Origin: Candidatus Paracaedibacter acanthamoebae
Lineage (GTDB): Bacteria > Pseudomonadota > Alphaproteobacteria > Paracaedibacterales > Paracaedibacteraceae
DNA length: 64,000 bases
Assembly: GCF_000742835.1 (NCBI RefSeq)
Contig: NZ_CP008941.1
Span: forward strand, 558,001-622,000
Reading direction: 5' to 3'
The notes below the pieces were generated by a model that worked only from the letters and a program-made list of their open reading frames with translations, had not been told where the DNA came from and searched no databases. A program made the translations under genes and the position numbers. This document shows, piece by piece, positions 37,963 to 45,873 of the stretch (position 1 is its first letter; each line of letters opens with the position of its first letter).

Positions 37963-40239
37963 ATGAATTTTTCATCGACTTATTCACTCAAAAGTAATGA
38001 AGTTATCCTTACAACTGATGATCCTAAACCGGTGCATGCCCTAGGCTATATCCAGCCTTTAGGTGTCTTATTAGCTATTCACCCCCACACATATGAAATT
38101 TTACAAGTTAGTAATAACTCACAAGAATGGTTAGAGGAAGATCCATACGCTTTACACGGACGCCATTTGCAAACAGTTATAGGAAATAATAATTTTGAAT
38201 CTCTTTATAATTTTATTTCAGACAAGAAAATAGAATCATTCCCTCGGTATGTCTTTACAATGCTTTTCGCTGGTCGTTCCTTAGATTTCCTAGCTCACTA
38301 TCATGATAATTTAATAATTTTAGAAGCCGAAGAGACTTTTGTCTTAGAGGCAAAAAATATTGTTAATACGGTCAACAGTATTTTCACTCGAATCTTAAAA
38401 GAGAATCAATTAAAATCATTTTGTCAGACATTAATGACTGAAATACGCAGTTTAACAGGCGTTGACAGAGTTATGATCTTTAAATTTCATAAAGATTACA
38501 CAGGCGAGATTTTTGCTGAGGTAAAACGAGATGACCTGCCTTCCTATTTACATTTAAGATACCCCGCCGAAGATACCCCTCATCCTATTCGGGAAGCTTT
38601 TAGGAAAAATTGGGTGCGGTATATTCCAAACCTGTTTTCTCAACAATCAGAGATAGTGCCCACCATTAATCCTTATACTCAAAAACCGTTGGACCAGACA
38701 CACGCCTTTTTACGGGGCGTCTCAATTACGCACGTCGATTATTTAAGGAATATGTCGGTTGGAATGATGTTAACATTATCCATAATAATTGATGGTAAAC
38801 TATGGGGCTTAATTAGCTGTCATCATCCGACACCCAAAATTATTCCGTGGCCTATTCGGACGAGATGTGAAGTGCTGGCGCAAATAAGCTCTTTACAGCT
38901 AAAAGAAGTTCAAAAGATAGAAGCGGATCTTTATATTCAACAATCAGAAAAAAAAACTTCTAATCTTGTTGAAAAATTATTGGAATCCAACAAACTTATT
39001 TCAGAGGTAGTAAACGAAAAAGATTTATACCATTTTGTTAATAGCTCAGGAGTTGCAATTTTAGAAGATGGACAATGGTTTATCCATGGGGTTGTTCCAA
39101 CAAGTGATCAGTTAGATGAATTGGCCGATTTCATAAAAGATGAAATTTCACATAATGACTCACAACACCATATTTGGTATACCCACTTTTTAAGTAAGAT
39201 TTTTGAACCAGCTAATGAATACTCTTCAATAGCAAGTGGTGTCTTAGCAATGTCTATTTCCCCTATCCATGACCATATGATTTTATGGTTTAGACCAGAA
39301 TTAGTTCAGGTGGTAAATTGGGCTGGTTATCCTAATAGCCCGATTGAAAATAGTCCCCAGGGACCGCATTTAGTACCGCGCACTTCTTTTATTTCATGGC
39401 AAGAATCTGTAAAAAACCATTCTGAAGAGTGGGAAAAAATTGAAATTAAGGCGGTAGAAGAACTAAGACATAGCTTAATGGAGGTCTTAGTTGCGCGAAC
39501 ACAGGCTATTAAAGAATTAAATGCTAGTTTATCAATCAGCAATCGAGAATTAGAATCTTTTGCGTATATGGCTTCCCATGATTTGCAAGAACCATTAAGA
39601 GGAATCAATTTCTATGCCCATATGATAAAAGATGAAATAGAGAATAAGGATAATAATAATATTTTACAACAAACTAATAACATTATACGTCTTAGTGAAA
39701 GAATGAAAAACCTTATTGAATCTTTGCTTGATTTTTCACGTTTAGAGCATACCACTCAAAATTTTACACACCTGGATATGAGAACTCTTCTTCAAGAAGC
39801 TATGGATACCCTACGCAGGCGCATTGAAGAAAAAAAGCCTTTAATCCTTATTCAAGAAGTCTTTCCCCCCGTCTATGGCGATGCAGCGCGCTTAAGAGAG
39901 CTTTGGACTAATTTAATTTCGAATGCGTTAAAATATACCAATGTTGAGGAAATCAAGATAGAAATCGGCACAACGCTTACGGAAAAGGGAGAGGCGTATT
40001 TCATTCGTGATAATGGAATTGGTATACAGCCCCAATATCACACTTTTGTCTTTCAAATTTTTAAACGTCTAAATTCAGAAAAGAAGTATCAGCGAGGAAG
40101 TGGGGTAGGCCTATCCATTGTGAAAAGAGTGGTAGAAAAACATGATGGGGAAATATGGATTAAAAATAATCCTGACAATGGGATTACGATTTTCTTTACT
40201 CTTAACAAAAAGCCGAATGATGCCGACGAAGAGGTTTAA
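37963..40239 (+). CDS. Phytochrome-type sensor histidine kinase lacking the bilin cysteine
   Basis: The 758-aa protein has a complete bacteriophytochrome layout: PAS (~10-120, KPVHALGYIQPLGVLLAI), GAF (~135-310, with PAEDTP for the PASDIP motif, ITHVDYLRNMSVG and SCHHPTP), PHY (~330-510, LWFRPE, NWAGYP, PRTSF), HisKA with phospho-acceptor H539 in YMASHDLQEPLRG, and HATPase (NLISNALKYTN, DNGIGI, GSGVGLSIVKR). The N-terminal cysteine that binds biliverdin is absent (LTTDDPKP), and the GAF site has none. It therefore may sense something other than light, or bind bilin non-covalently. No response regulator is adjacent. An A9 tract at 38948-38956 is in frame. Confidence 0.9.
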   Translation: MNFSSTYSLKSNEVILTTDDPKPVHALGYIQPLGVLLAIHPHTYEILQVSNNSQEWLEEDPYALHGRHLQTVIGNNNFESLYNFISDKKIESFPRYVFTMLFAGRSLDFLAHYHDNLIILEAEETFVLEAKNIVNTVNSIFTRILKENQLKSFCQTLMTEIRSLTGVDRVMIFKFHKDYTGEIFAEVKRDDLPSYLHLRYPAEDTPHPIREAFRKNWVRYIPNLFSQQSEIVPTINPYTQKPLDQTHAFLRGVSITHVDYLRNMSVGMMLTLSIIIDGKLWGLISCHHPTPKIIPWPIRTRCEVLAQISSLQLKEVQKIEADLYIQQSEKKTSNLVEKLLESNKLISEVVNEKDLYHFVNSSGVAILEDGQWFIHGVVPTSDQLDELADFIKDEISHNDSQHHIWYTHFLSKIFEPANEYSSIASGVLAMSISPIHDHMILWFRPELVQVVNWAGYPNSPIENSPQGPHLVPRTSFISWQESVKNHSEEWEKIEIKAVEELRHSLMEVLVARTQAIKELNASLSISNRELESFAYMASHDLQEPLRGINFYAHMIKDEIENKDNNNILQQTNNIIRLSERMKNLIESLLDFSRLEHTTQNFTHLDMRTLLQEAMDTLRRRIEEKKPLILIQEVFPPVYGDAARLRELWTNLISNALKYTNVEEIKIEIGTTLTEKGEAYFIRDNGIGIQPQYHTFVFQIFKRLNSEKKYQRGSGVGLSIVKRVVEKHDGEIWIKNNPDNGITIFFTLNKKPNDADEEV

Positions 40240-40276
40240 CCATAGGTTGGTATAACTTAAAAGGTTAACGAAAATA

Positions 40277-40312
40277 AAAAAGAGAGACAGAAATTTCTGT
40301 CTCTCTTTTTTA
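40277..40312 (+). terminator. Strong bidirectional terminator
   Basis: AAAAGAGAGACAGAAA pairs perfectly with TTTCTGTCTCTCTTTT and ends in T6; the A-run on the other side lets it work for the minus strand too. Confidence 0.92.
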
Positions 40313-40323
40313 TTTTACAGTAG

Positions 40324-40437
40324 TTACTTACTCAATTCATCAAGAATTAAATTGTACTCATCTTGTCGAATCTTTCTATAATATTCATAATAGTCGGCCA
40401 TACCAAAATCATTTTCTTGTAAAAGATTAGATTTCAT
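40324..40437 (-). CDS. Possible 37-aa peptide
   Basis: From ATG 40437 a frame encodes MKSNLLQENDFGMADYYEYY then RKIRQDEYNLILDELSK and stops at 40324, just before the shared terminator. It is acidic and Tyr-rich with no known family. The position before a terminator on the correct strand is the main support; no strong ribosome site is visible. Confidence 0.3.
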   Translation of the reverse strand: MKSNLLQENDFGMADYYEYYRKIRQDEYNLILDELSK

Positions 40438-40457
40438 CTGCAATTTCTAAACATCGT

Positions 40458-40979
40458 TTGAATAAGGTTTTTCTCCATGAGTCGAAAAATTACCAAGGAA
40501 ATGGATATCACCTTGACACGAACCAAATGACTACAAAATGGTGTTTAGGTCACCTTTTAAAAGCCTTTCAAGATTTGCTAAAAGATCATTATTATCGGCG
40601 AAAAGCAGGCGAAGAGGCGAGGATTATAGACAATGAGACACGAGCCCATTTGCAAAATGCCTTGTCCATTATTGTTAAAGAACCTTATAAACCTCTGTTA
40701 ACGGATGCGTTCAACGAGGAATATAAAGAACATCTTTACAAAGTGTTAGACTTAAAGCCGGAAGATGGCTTTTTAGAAGATATAAATAAAATTTTTGATT
40801 TTACCGTTATAATCGGTAGGGGAAATTCTATTTATCAAACGCCTTTAACCATCAATACTCAAGACCCACTAGCGAGCAAAATGGGAAGTCACTCAATTTC
40901 AACCTACTATTTTGGAAGAAATCTTTCTAAACGCATAATGGAAGAGGGAACTTTTAGGAAAAAAAAGGAGCCTAAATAA
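40458..40979 (+). CDS. Hypothetical protein, uncertain start (A-tract)
   Basis: The main frame is open from TTG 40458 (173 aa) but that codon has no ribosome site. ATG 40477, with AAGG 9 nt upstream, begins MSRKITKEM in another frame and stops after 17 codons; one extra A in the A5 run at 40485-40489 would give MSRKNYQGNGYHLD and join the main frame. The protein is cytoplasmic in character, helical and charged (KAFQDLLKDHYYRRKAGEEARI). No family recognised. Confidence 0.55.
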   Translation: MNKVFLHESKNYQGNGYHLDTNQMTTKWCLGHLLKAFQDLLKDHYYRRKAGEEARIIDNETRAHLQNALSIIVKEPYKPLLTDAFNEEYKEHLYKVLDLKPEDGFLEDINKIFDFTVIIGRGNSIYQTPLTINTQDPLASKMGSHSISTYYFGRNLSKRIMEEGTFRKKKEPK

Positions 40980-41334
40980 GTACTACGAATAATTATTAAT
41001 AGATTTTACAAGGAATCGAATTTGTGCCCAATTAGAACGCGATAAAACAAGACCAAGTTTTACGTGGAGAGACTGATGTGGAGTTGGTTATATTTATTAA
41101 AATTATAGATTTAAAATTTATAATTTTAAGTTTTAGTTTTCAGGGCTTAGAAGAGAGCTCCCTTATGGTAAAATTAAAAGTTGTGTACTTAGTCTTAATG
41201 ACTCAAATATAAATATTTCTGAAGAAAAATAAGAGACTTTTCTAAAATAGAAGCAACAAAGTTGGTAGCTTTCTCTAATACCTGCAATGACAGTGATAAC
41301 TAACGCCATTACAATTTAGAGTGGAAGGTGTAAT
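40980..41334. other. Intergenic region, no intact gene seen
   Basis: These 355 bases before hdeD contain only short frames. A stretch near 41020-41075 can be read as RLERDKTRPSFTWRD-like sequence, which may be a gene relic, but I cannot name it. GGAAGGTG at about 41322 is the ribosome site for hdeD. Confidence 0.45.
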
Positions 41335-41966
41335 ATGAAAAAAATTTAAAAGATACTTCTTATTCAGTTGACCTTTCTTCCCTGGAATCTAACTGGTGGG
41401 CATTCGCCTTACGCGGTATTCTTTCCATCCTTTTTGGTGGGGTGGCTATTTGCATGCCCGCCACTACTGTCCTCACTCTGACTATTATCTTCGGTACCTA
41501 TTCAATAGTTGATGGTGTATTCTCTCTTGTTTCGGGTATCAACCGCCTGTCCAGGGGAAAGAGGTGGGGAACATTCGTCCTGAATGGATTGATCGGCATT
41601 GGAGCTGGCTTGGTAGCCCTCATTATGCCCCAGCTTGCCTATGTGGGTCTTGCTGTTTTTTTATGGACAATAATTTCAATTTGGTCCATCGCAACAGGCA
41701 TTGTTGAAATTAACGCAGCAGTACGATTACGACAAGAAATTCAGAATGAGTGGTTACTGGCTTTAAATGGTCTTATTTCCGTAGTTTTAGGTATCATAAT
41801 TCAGGTGTTGCTGTGGATTAATCCTTTCATTAGCTTGATAGCGTTAGGTTTGGTGATAGGGTCTAACTTTGTAGCATCAGGCATTACGTTATTGCTTTTA
41901 GCTTTTAAACTACGTAATCGAGAAAAGGATTTATCTAGCAATAAGAGAGTTGAGCAGCTTGGCTAA
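41335..41966 (+). pseudogene. HdeD-family membrane protein with start-proximal frameshift in A7
   Basis: HdeD-type proteins have six transmembrane helices and are linked to acid or density stress. ATG 41335 follows GGAAGGTG, but ATG AAA AAA ATT TAA stops at once. One extra A in the A7 run (41338-41344) gives MKKNLKDTSYSVDLSSLESN, then WWAFALRGILSILFGGVAIC, and joins the open frame to 41966. The naive call from GTG 41442 lacks the first helix. Full length would be ~210 aa. The body has GTFVLNGLIGIGAGLVALI and LNGLISVVLGIIIQVL, the repeated HdeD pattern. It is the last host gene before the prophage. Confidence 0.82.
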
Positions 41967-42117
41967 AGAAAATTAAATCTACAATATAGGGAGTTTCACC
42001 TATGACGCATAATAAATCTTTCCTTCGCTTTGTTTGTCGTGAGTGATGAAGCAAATGCAACCTGACACACAAATAATCTCTTTTTAAAGCTTTAGCGAAA
42101 TTAGAAGAAAAATTATT

Positions 42118-42831
42118 TTAATTTAACATAATATCGATTATACAATCATCAAGCTTTTGATTATCCACAATAAAATTCTCGTTATGCACTGGTGGATTAT
42201 ATTCATCCAAATTTGTGCTACTCCGTTTAGCTGGATTTTCTAAAAAAACGTTATTGCCAGAATGCGTGTGTGTGCCTACATACATGTTCTTTTCTATATG
42301 TTCTTTTCTTCTATTATATAGATACGACAAATTTGTCGTATGTACGTACGACATATTTGTCGTATGAGTTTTTGGGGTTGACGACAAATTTGTCGTATTA
42401 ACGGGCGTAGATGATACATTAGGCTTTTTAAATTTTTCTGATTTGTATAGATCATTTTCTACCGCTTCCACCACCTTAGGATCTACAGCTTCTTCCATCC
42501 AAGGATGCCACAAGAATAGATATGAGTTTGTCTTTCTCATTCTGCTTTTGACTGTATAGATTAATTTGTGGTCCTTAAGCACTTTTAAGGCTCTCTCAGC
42601 CGTTCTTTTTTGAAGTCCACATGCTTTTGCCAAAGTATCCATTTTCGGGTATGCAACGCCGTTTTCATCCGCAAACTGACGTAATCTCCCATAGAGCATT
42701 TTTGCATTGCTACTAATTTTTGTTTTGCATAACCAATTATCGATCGGAGCAAAATTGCAACGCATATTAGGATTGATAAATTTCATTTCTGAATCAGATG
42801 AAGAAGTAATATTTCTATTTATTGTGCTCAT
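42118..42831 (-). CDS. Phage/plasmid HTH replication-initiation-like protein with intragenic palindromes
   Basis: The 237-aa protein has an N-terminal winged-helix region of the HTH_36/replication type, ~residues 30-110: NFAPIDNWLCKTKISSNAKMLYGRLRQFAD followed by KMDTLAKACGLQKRTAERAL (shown in two parts). Such proteins open phage or plasmid origins. The middle (~140-180) is low-complexity with TTNLSS, TTNMSY and TTNLSY, encoded by three copies of a DNA palindrome. This recalls the lambda O arrangement, where the origin lies in the initiator gene. It is the last gene of the leftward repressor transcript and marks the left part of the prophage. Confidence 0.65.
   Translation of the reverse strand: MSTINRNITSSSDSEMKFINPNMRCNFAPIDNWLCKTKISSNAKMLYGRLRQFADENGVAYPKMDTLAKACGLQKRTAERALKVLKDHKLIYTVKSRMRKTNSYLFLWHPWMEEAVDPKVVEAVENDLYKSEKFKKPNVSSTPVNTTNLSSTPKTHTTNMSYVHTTNLSYLYNRRKEHIEKNMYVGTHTHSGNNVFLENPAKRSSTNLDEYNPPVHNENFIVDNQKLDDCIIDIMLN
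42322..42397. repeat. Three palindromic iterons inside the replication gene (origin candidate)
   Basis: The core CGACAAATTTGTCG occurs at 42325-42338, as CGACATATTTGTCG at 42349-42362 and again at 42382-42395. The first copy extends to a perfect 20-bp palindrome, ATACGACAAATTTGTCGTAT (42322-42341). Centre-to-centre spacing is 24 and 33 bp. Dyad-symmetric iterons in an initiator gene are the hallmark of lambdoid origins. Confidence 0.75.
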
Positions 42832-43025
42832 TTTCTACTCAACTATTTAATTTATGTATTTGATGTAACTATCAAAAAGCCTGTAAAGGTTAAATTTAGT
42901 AAAATTATCCTATTTTTAGTGATGGATAACAAGTATGTTTTTTAAAAAATTATGTTGCATTTATATGCCTAGTGATATATAAGGGTATCAGAAGTAATAG
43001 TTCTGTTTATTCAAACTATTTAAAT

Positions 43026-43061
43026 AAAGCAGCCTACCTTTATAGGGGGCTGTTTTATTTT
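43026..43061. terminator. Hairpin terminator between rep-like gene and ORF 43077
   Basis: AAAGCAGCC-taCC and AGG-ggGGCTGTTTT form an interrupted stem around TTTAT with T-rich sequence on one side and A-rich on the other. It lies directly after the stop of ORF 43077 on the minus strand. Confidence 0.65.
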
Positions 43062-43076
43062 ATCTCTCTTTAGTTG

Positions 43077-43463
43077 CTAACCCCTACCCTCTTCTTCTCT
43101 CCTCAGCTCTTTTTTTCCTATTTCCTCTCTTACTTTTTCCTCCCCTACTCTTTTGGCTTTTTCAATTTGTTGTAGGGTTTTAGCCTTTCTGTCATATGCT
43201 TCAATCTCATTGCCTAATTTTACCTTCTCAAGACCTACTCTCCATTGCTGTGCTTCGCTAATTTTCTTAACATCGCTGATCAGCTGTAAAAGAGACATAT
43301 GAATATAATGCAACTCTTGAGAAACCTTGCTATGAGAATTAATCTCTAAGATTTTCGAAGTAATAAATATACAACATGCAAGAATCAAAGATATTTTATA
43401 TACATAATTTAATAAATTAATGTTTTCCATTGAGGGAGCTTCATTATTGTTAGCTTTACTCAT
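43077..43463 (-). CDS. Single-pass membrane coiled-coil protein of the prophage
   Basis: The 128-aa product from ATG 43463 has one transmembrane helix (YVYKISLILACCIFITSKIL, ~residues 18-38) followed by a long charged helix (ISEAQQWRVGLEKVKLGNEI, then EIGKKELRREEE) likely to form a coiled coil. Its start overlaps nothing but lies 9 nt past the Cro-like gene stop, so it is co-transcribed with that repressor. Genes in this position often act in superinfection exclusion, but this is an inference from place and topology only. Confidence 0.6.
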   Translation of the reverse strand: MSKANNNEAPSMENINLLNYVYKISLILACCIFITSKILEINSHSKVSQELHYIHMSLLQLISDVKKISEAQQWRVGLEKVKLGNEIEAYDRKAKTLQQIEKAKRVGEEKVREEIGKKELRREEEGRG

Positions 43464-43471
43464 TATTCTAC

Positions 43472-43726
43472 CTAAACTATATTTCTTAGTTCCTCTAGAA
43501 TTCTTTCCCAATCAAGATCAGGCCTAATATCTTTTGCTAAGACCTTGCCTCGAGTTATTCTCTCAATCTTTAGACAATTTTCGGGACTTGGGACTGACTT
43601 TCCATCTCTCCATCTATAGGCGGTCAATGAAGACACTTTAATCTCTACCGCAAGTTTATTAGCAGATCCTACAATTTCGATAGCCCTTTTAACTTCATCG
43701 ATATTAAATTTTGGCTTTGCGGTCAT
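43472..43726 (-). CDS. Cro/YdaS-like phage repressor
   Basis: The 84-aa protein has a lambda-repressor-like helix-turn-helix: IEIVGSANKLAVEIKVSSLT then AYRWRDGKSVPSPENCLKIE, and ends with ITRGKVLAKDIRPDLDW, the usual YdaS/Cro pattern. I start at MTAKPKF (43726), not the upstream ATG. It is divergent from the early operon; the palindromic operators lie between them, so it probably represses that operon and its own promoter. No separate CI is visible. Confidence 0.82.
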   Translation of the reverse strand: MTAKPKFNIDEVKRAIEIVGSANKLAVEIKVSSLTAYRWRDGKSVPSPENCLKIERITRGKVLAKDIRPDLDWERILEELRNIV

Positions 43727-43810
43727 GGGAAAAAATTTCTCACTTATATACTTAGTTTCTATAACACATATATAAGCGCACATAAAAAAAATAGCAATAA
43801 AGAATAAATT

Positions 43811-43868
43811 GTTGTTGACATGTTATAACATGGTTTATAACATGTATATATACAATGGTATCAAAGGA
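43811..43868 (+). promoter_or_regulatory. Early promoter with overlapping palindromic operators
   Basis: CATGTTATAACATG (43819-43832) is a perfect 14-bp palindrome, followed by a partial second copy GTTTATAACATG ending at 43844. TTGACA (43815-43820) would serve as -35 and TATATA/TACAAT near 43846-43856 as -10 for the rightward early genes. The palindromes cover the spacer, so repressor binding would block the promoter. AAAGGAG precedes ATG 43877. Confidence 0.7.
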
Positions 43869-43876
43869 GCAACATA

Positions 43877-44302
43877 ATGAATTACATCACACAAGCATCG
43901 ACAATGATTTGTAGCGCCGCCCAGGTAAACTTCTGGAACGAGGATGCATTAACAATGGCGGATATGTTTGAATCTGTCTACGACGATAGGGTTGACTCTA
44001 TGGTTGTTAAAAAGGCTTCTATTTCCTGTCACTCAGGTTGCGCCTGGGGGCAATATCTAGAATATCAACTGGATGAAAATAACGAGTTCTATGCTGCGGA
44101 ATTAGAGTTTACCTATGAGTATGAAAAAGATGGCCTTGTCTACACTGTGGAGGCATGGGGCGAACTCGATTTTAACGGAGATATCTATGAGGATATGTAT
44201 CGTATTCGAGCTACGGAAAAGATAATTTCTAGCCGCCCAGCTTCCCAAGAAGCAAGCAACTTGCTTGATACAATTGACTCGCCAGCAATCCGCGTTGCCT
44301 AA
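43877..44302 (+). CDS. Hypothetical early phage protein
   Basis: The 141-aa acidic protein is the first gene of the early operon, with AAAGGAG 8 nt upstream. It has a CHSGC cysteine pair and beta-rich segments (LEFTYEYEKDGLVYTVEAWG). No recognised family. Its position directly behind the repressor-controlled promoter suggests an early regulatory or takeover role, but that is only by place. Confidence 0.65.
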   Translation: MNYITQASTMICSAAQVNFWNEDALTMADMFESVYDDRVDSMVVKKASISCHSGCAWGQYLEYQLDENNEFYAAELEFTYEYEKDGLVYTVEAWGELDFNGDIYEDMYRIRATEKIISSRPASQEASNLLDTIDSPAIRVA

Positions 44303-44326
44303 TAAATATAACGAGGAGGATTGAAG

Positions 44327-44788
44327 ATGTACAAACCAGAACATAAGCCGATGCCAATACCCCAGCCGAGATCTTTAACTGTTGAGGATATTATCCAAGC
44401 TACCGAGCGAAGGGTCCAAATTCTTGATAATGAACGGGAAGCAAGGCGAGATGCTTACCTGCAACAAGGATACGAGAAAATCTGTTTAGAAGCTCTACCA
44501 TCCCATGTGCTCGTAGCCGATGAAGATTCTGCCCAACTGATTAATAAGCTTAAGCAAACCCAAGAGATGATCAAGAATTTATGCAAAGTTGAAGATGAAT
44601 TAAGAGATAAGATTTGCGGGCTATTAGGTGATTCAGACCTATTACTAGCCCCCAATGGAAAAGAGCTTGTCACGTGGAAAAATTATACTTCTCAACGGGT
44701 TAATACCGCTCGGTTAAAGGAAGAGCATCCGAGCTTAGTTGAGCAGTATACAGAAACAAAAGAAACAAAGAGGTTTATTTTAAAATGA
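44327..44788 (+). CDS. Phage protein resembling the C-terminal tail of YqaJ nucleases
   Basis: The 153-aa protein is helical and ends with NGKELVTWKNYTSQRVNTAR then LKEEHPSLVEQYTETKETKR and FILK. This is the pattern found at the end of YqaJ/lambda-exonuclease-like recombinases (G..V.WK....VDT..LK.EHP.....Y....RRF.IK). The nuclease core itself is missing. AGGAGG (44314-44319) fits ATG 44327. It overlaps the next gene by 4 nt and lies two genes before recT, so a role beside RecT in recombination is likely. Confidence 0.6.
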   Translation: MYKPEHKPMPIPQPRSLTVEDIIQATERRVQILDNEREARRDAYLQQGYEKICLEALPSHVLVADEDSAQLINKLKQTQEMIKNLCKVEDELRDKICGLLGDSDLLLAPNGKELVTWKNYTSQRVNTARLKEEHPSLVEQYTETKETKRFILK

Positions 44789-44979
44789 AACTAATTATCA
44801 ATCACGAGGACATCAAGATGACACCCTATGAATTCGATAAGACTCTTATGAAAATGGTAGATACAGACCTATTTTTTCGAAACGAGAATGGCACAGTGAG
44901 AGGACTTAACCATGACGTTTACGCTAGGGCAGCTTTAAGCCTTTTAGAAACAATCTATGCAGGAGATAGTAATGAGTAA
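44785..44979 (+). CDS. Small hypothetical phage protein
   Basis: The 64-aa product has no recognised motif (MKLIINHEDIKMTPYEFDKT). It overlaps the upstream gene by ATGA and the recT start by 8 nt, so translation is coupled along the recombination operon. Some small genes in this position modulate recombination, but nothing in the sequence shows that here. Confidence 0.6.
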   Translation: MKLIINHEDIKMTPYEFDKTLMKMVDTDLFFRNENGTVRGLNHDVYARAALSLLETIYAGDSNE

Positions 44980-45625
44980 CTTAAAACCATTTAGCCTAGT
45001 CCCTACCACGTTAACAGAGGCCGTCCAATACGCTCGGCTTATCAGCAACAGTACTTTTGTTCCTACACAGTTCAGGGGCAAACCTGAGGACATTCTTGTA
45101 GCTATCCAATGGGGTGCTGAACTTGGGCTACCGCCTCTACAATCCTTACAAAATATCGCAGTGATTAACGGACGTCCGACGCTCTGGGGTGATGCAGCCC
45201 TTGCCGTTGTACAACAACATCATGACTATGAATGGATTAAAGAGTTCATCGAAGAAGATGACAAAGGAAATGTTACGGCAGTTTGTCTGATCAAACGTGC
45301 TAACCATGAACCGCATCGTTCTGAATTCTCCGTAGATATGGCAAAGAAAGCTGGTCTTCTCGGAAGACAAGGCCCCTGGTCTCAGTATCCAAAGCGTATG
45401 TTACAGATGCGTGCCCGAGGCTTTGGCTTACGAGATGTATTTGCTGATGCTCTTCGCGGTCTCATCACCCGGGAAGAAGCAATGGACTATAAAATAGTTG
45501 ATGCGGTCATCCCTGAAACGGTAACCCCTTTCCACCTTACAAAGGAAGCCGCAGAAAGCATTTTAGAGCAAATTGAAAATACGAAACCACAAGAAGAAAC
45601 AATTAAAGAAAAGGTAGCATCATGA
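44972..45625 (+). CDS. recT: RecT-family single-strand annealing protein
   Basis: RecT-type proteins anneal complementary single strands in phage recombination. The 217-aa product from ATG 44972 carries the family segments: FRGKPEDILVAIQWGAELGL, PPLQSLQNIAVINGRPTLWG and QYPKRMLQMRARGFGLRDVF, then DALRGLITREEA. A GCAGGAGA site overlaps the end of the preceding gene. A partner exonuclease (RecE or YqaJ) with catalytic residues is not seen; SSB is encoded in the same operon. Confidence 0.88.
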   Translation: MSNLKPFSLVPTTLTEAVQYARLISNSTFVPTQFRGKPEDILVAIQWGAELGLPPLQSLQNIAVINGRPTLWGDAALAVVQQHHDYEWIKEFIEEDDKGNVTAVCLIKRANHEPHRSEFSVDMAKKAGLLGRQGPWSQYPKRMLQMRARGFGLRDVFADALRGLITREEAMDYKIVDAVIPETVTPFHLTKEAAESILEQIENTKPQEETIKEKVAS

Positions 45626-45873
45626 GAATTAGCCTAGGATTACATTACCCAATTCATTCTAAAGAGGCCTTAGAACCATATCAACAGTTAGGATTTGAAA
45701 TAAATGAATCCAGAATCGCACAAAATTTCATTGTAGTAGATATTAATTCTTTAAAAGATATAAACAATCTCAGCCGAAGCATTGGATGGGTTCCCTTAGA
45801 ATTATACTTTGCAGATAAAAAAATTGCCCACATTGTTATTAGAAATCAACCGGAGTGGCAGCATTATGATTAG
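45622..45873 (+). CDS. Hypothetical phage protein, 83 aa
   Basis: It begins with an ATGA overlap to recT and ends overlapping the next gene by 8 nt. The product (MRISLGLHYPIHSKEALEPY) has no motif I recognise. The tight coupling supports a real gene. Confidence 0.6.
   Translation: MRISLGLHYPIHSKEALEPYQQLGFEINESRIAQNFIVVDINSLKDINNLSRSIGWVPLELYFADKKIAHIVIRNQPEWQHYD

Noticed and set aside
42322-42397. Palindromic repeats as a CRISPR or terminator cluster
   Set aside because: Three short dyads with unequal coding spacers inside an open gene and no T-tracts; iterons fit better.
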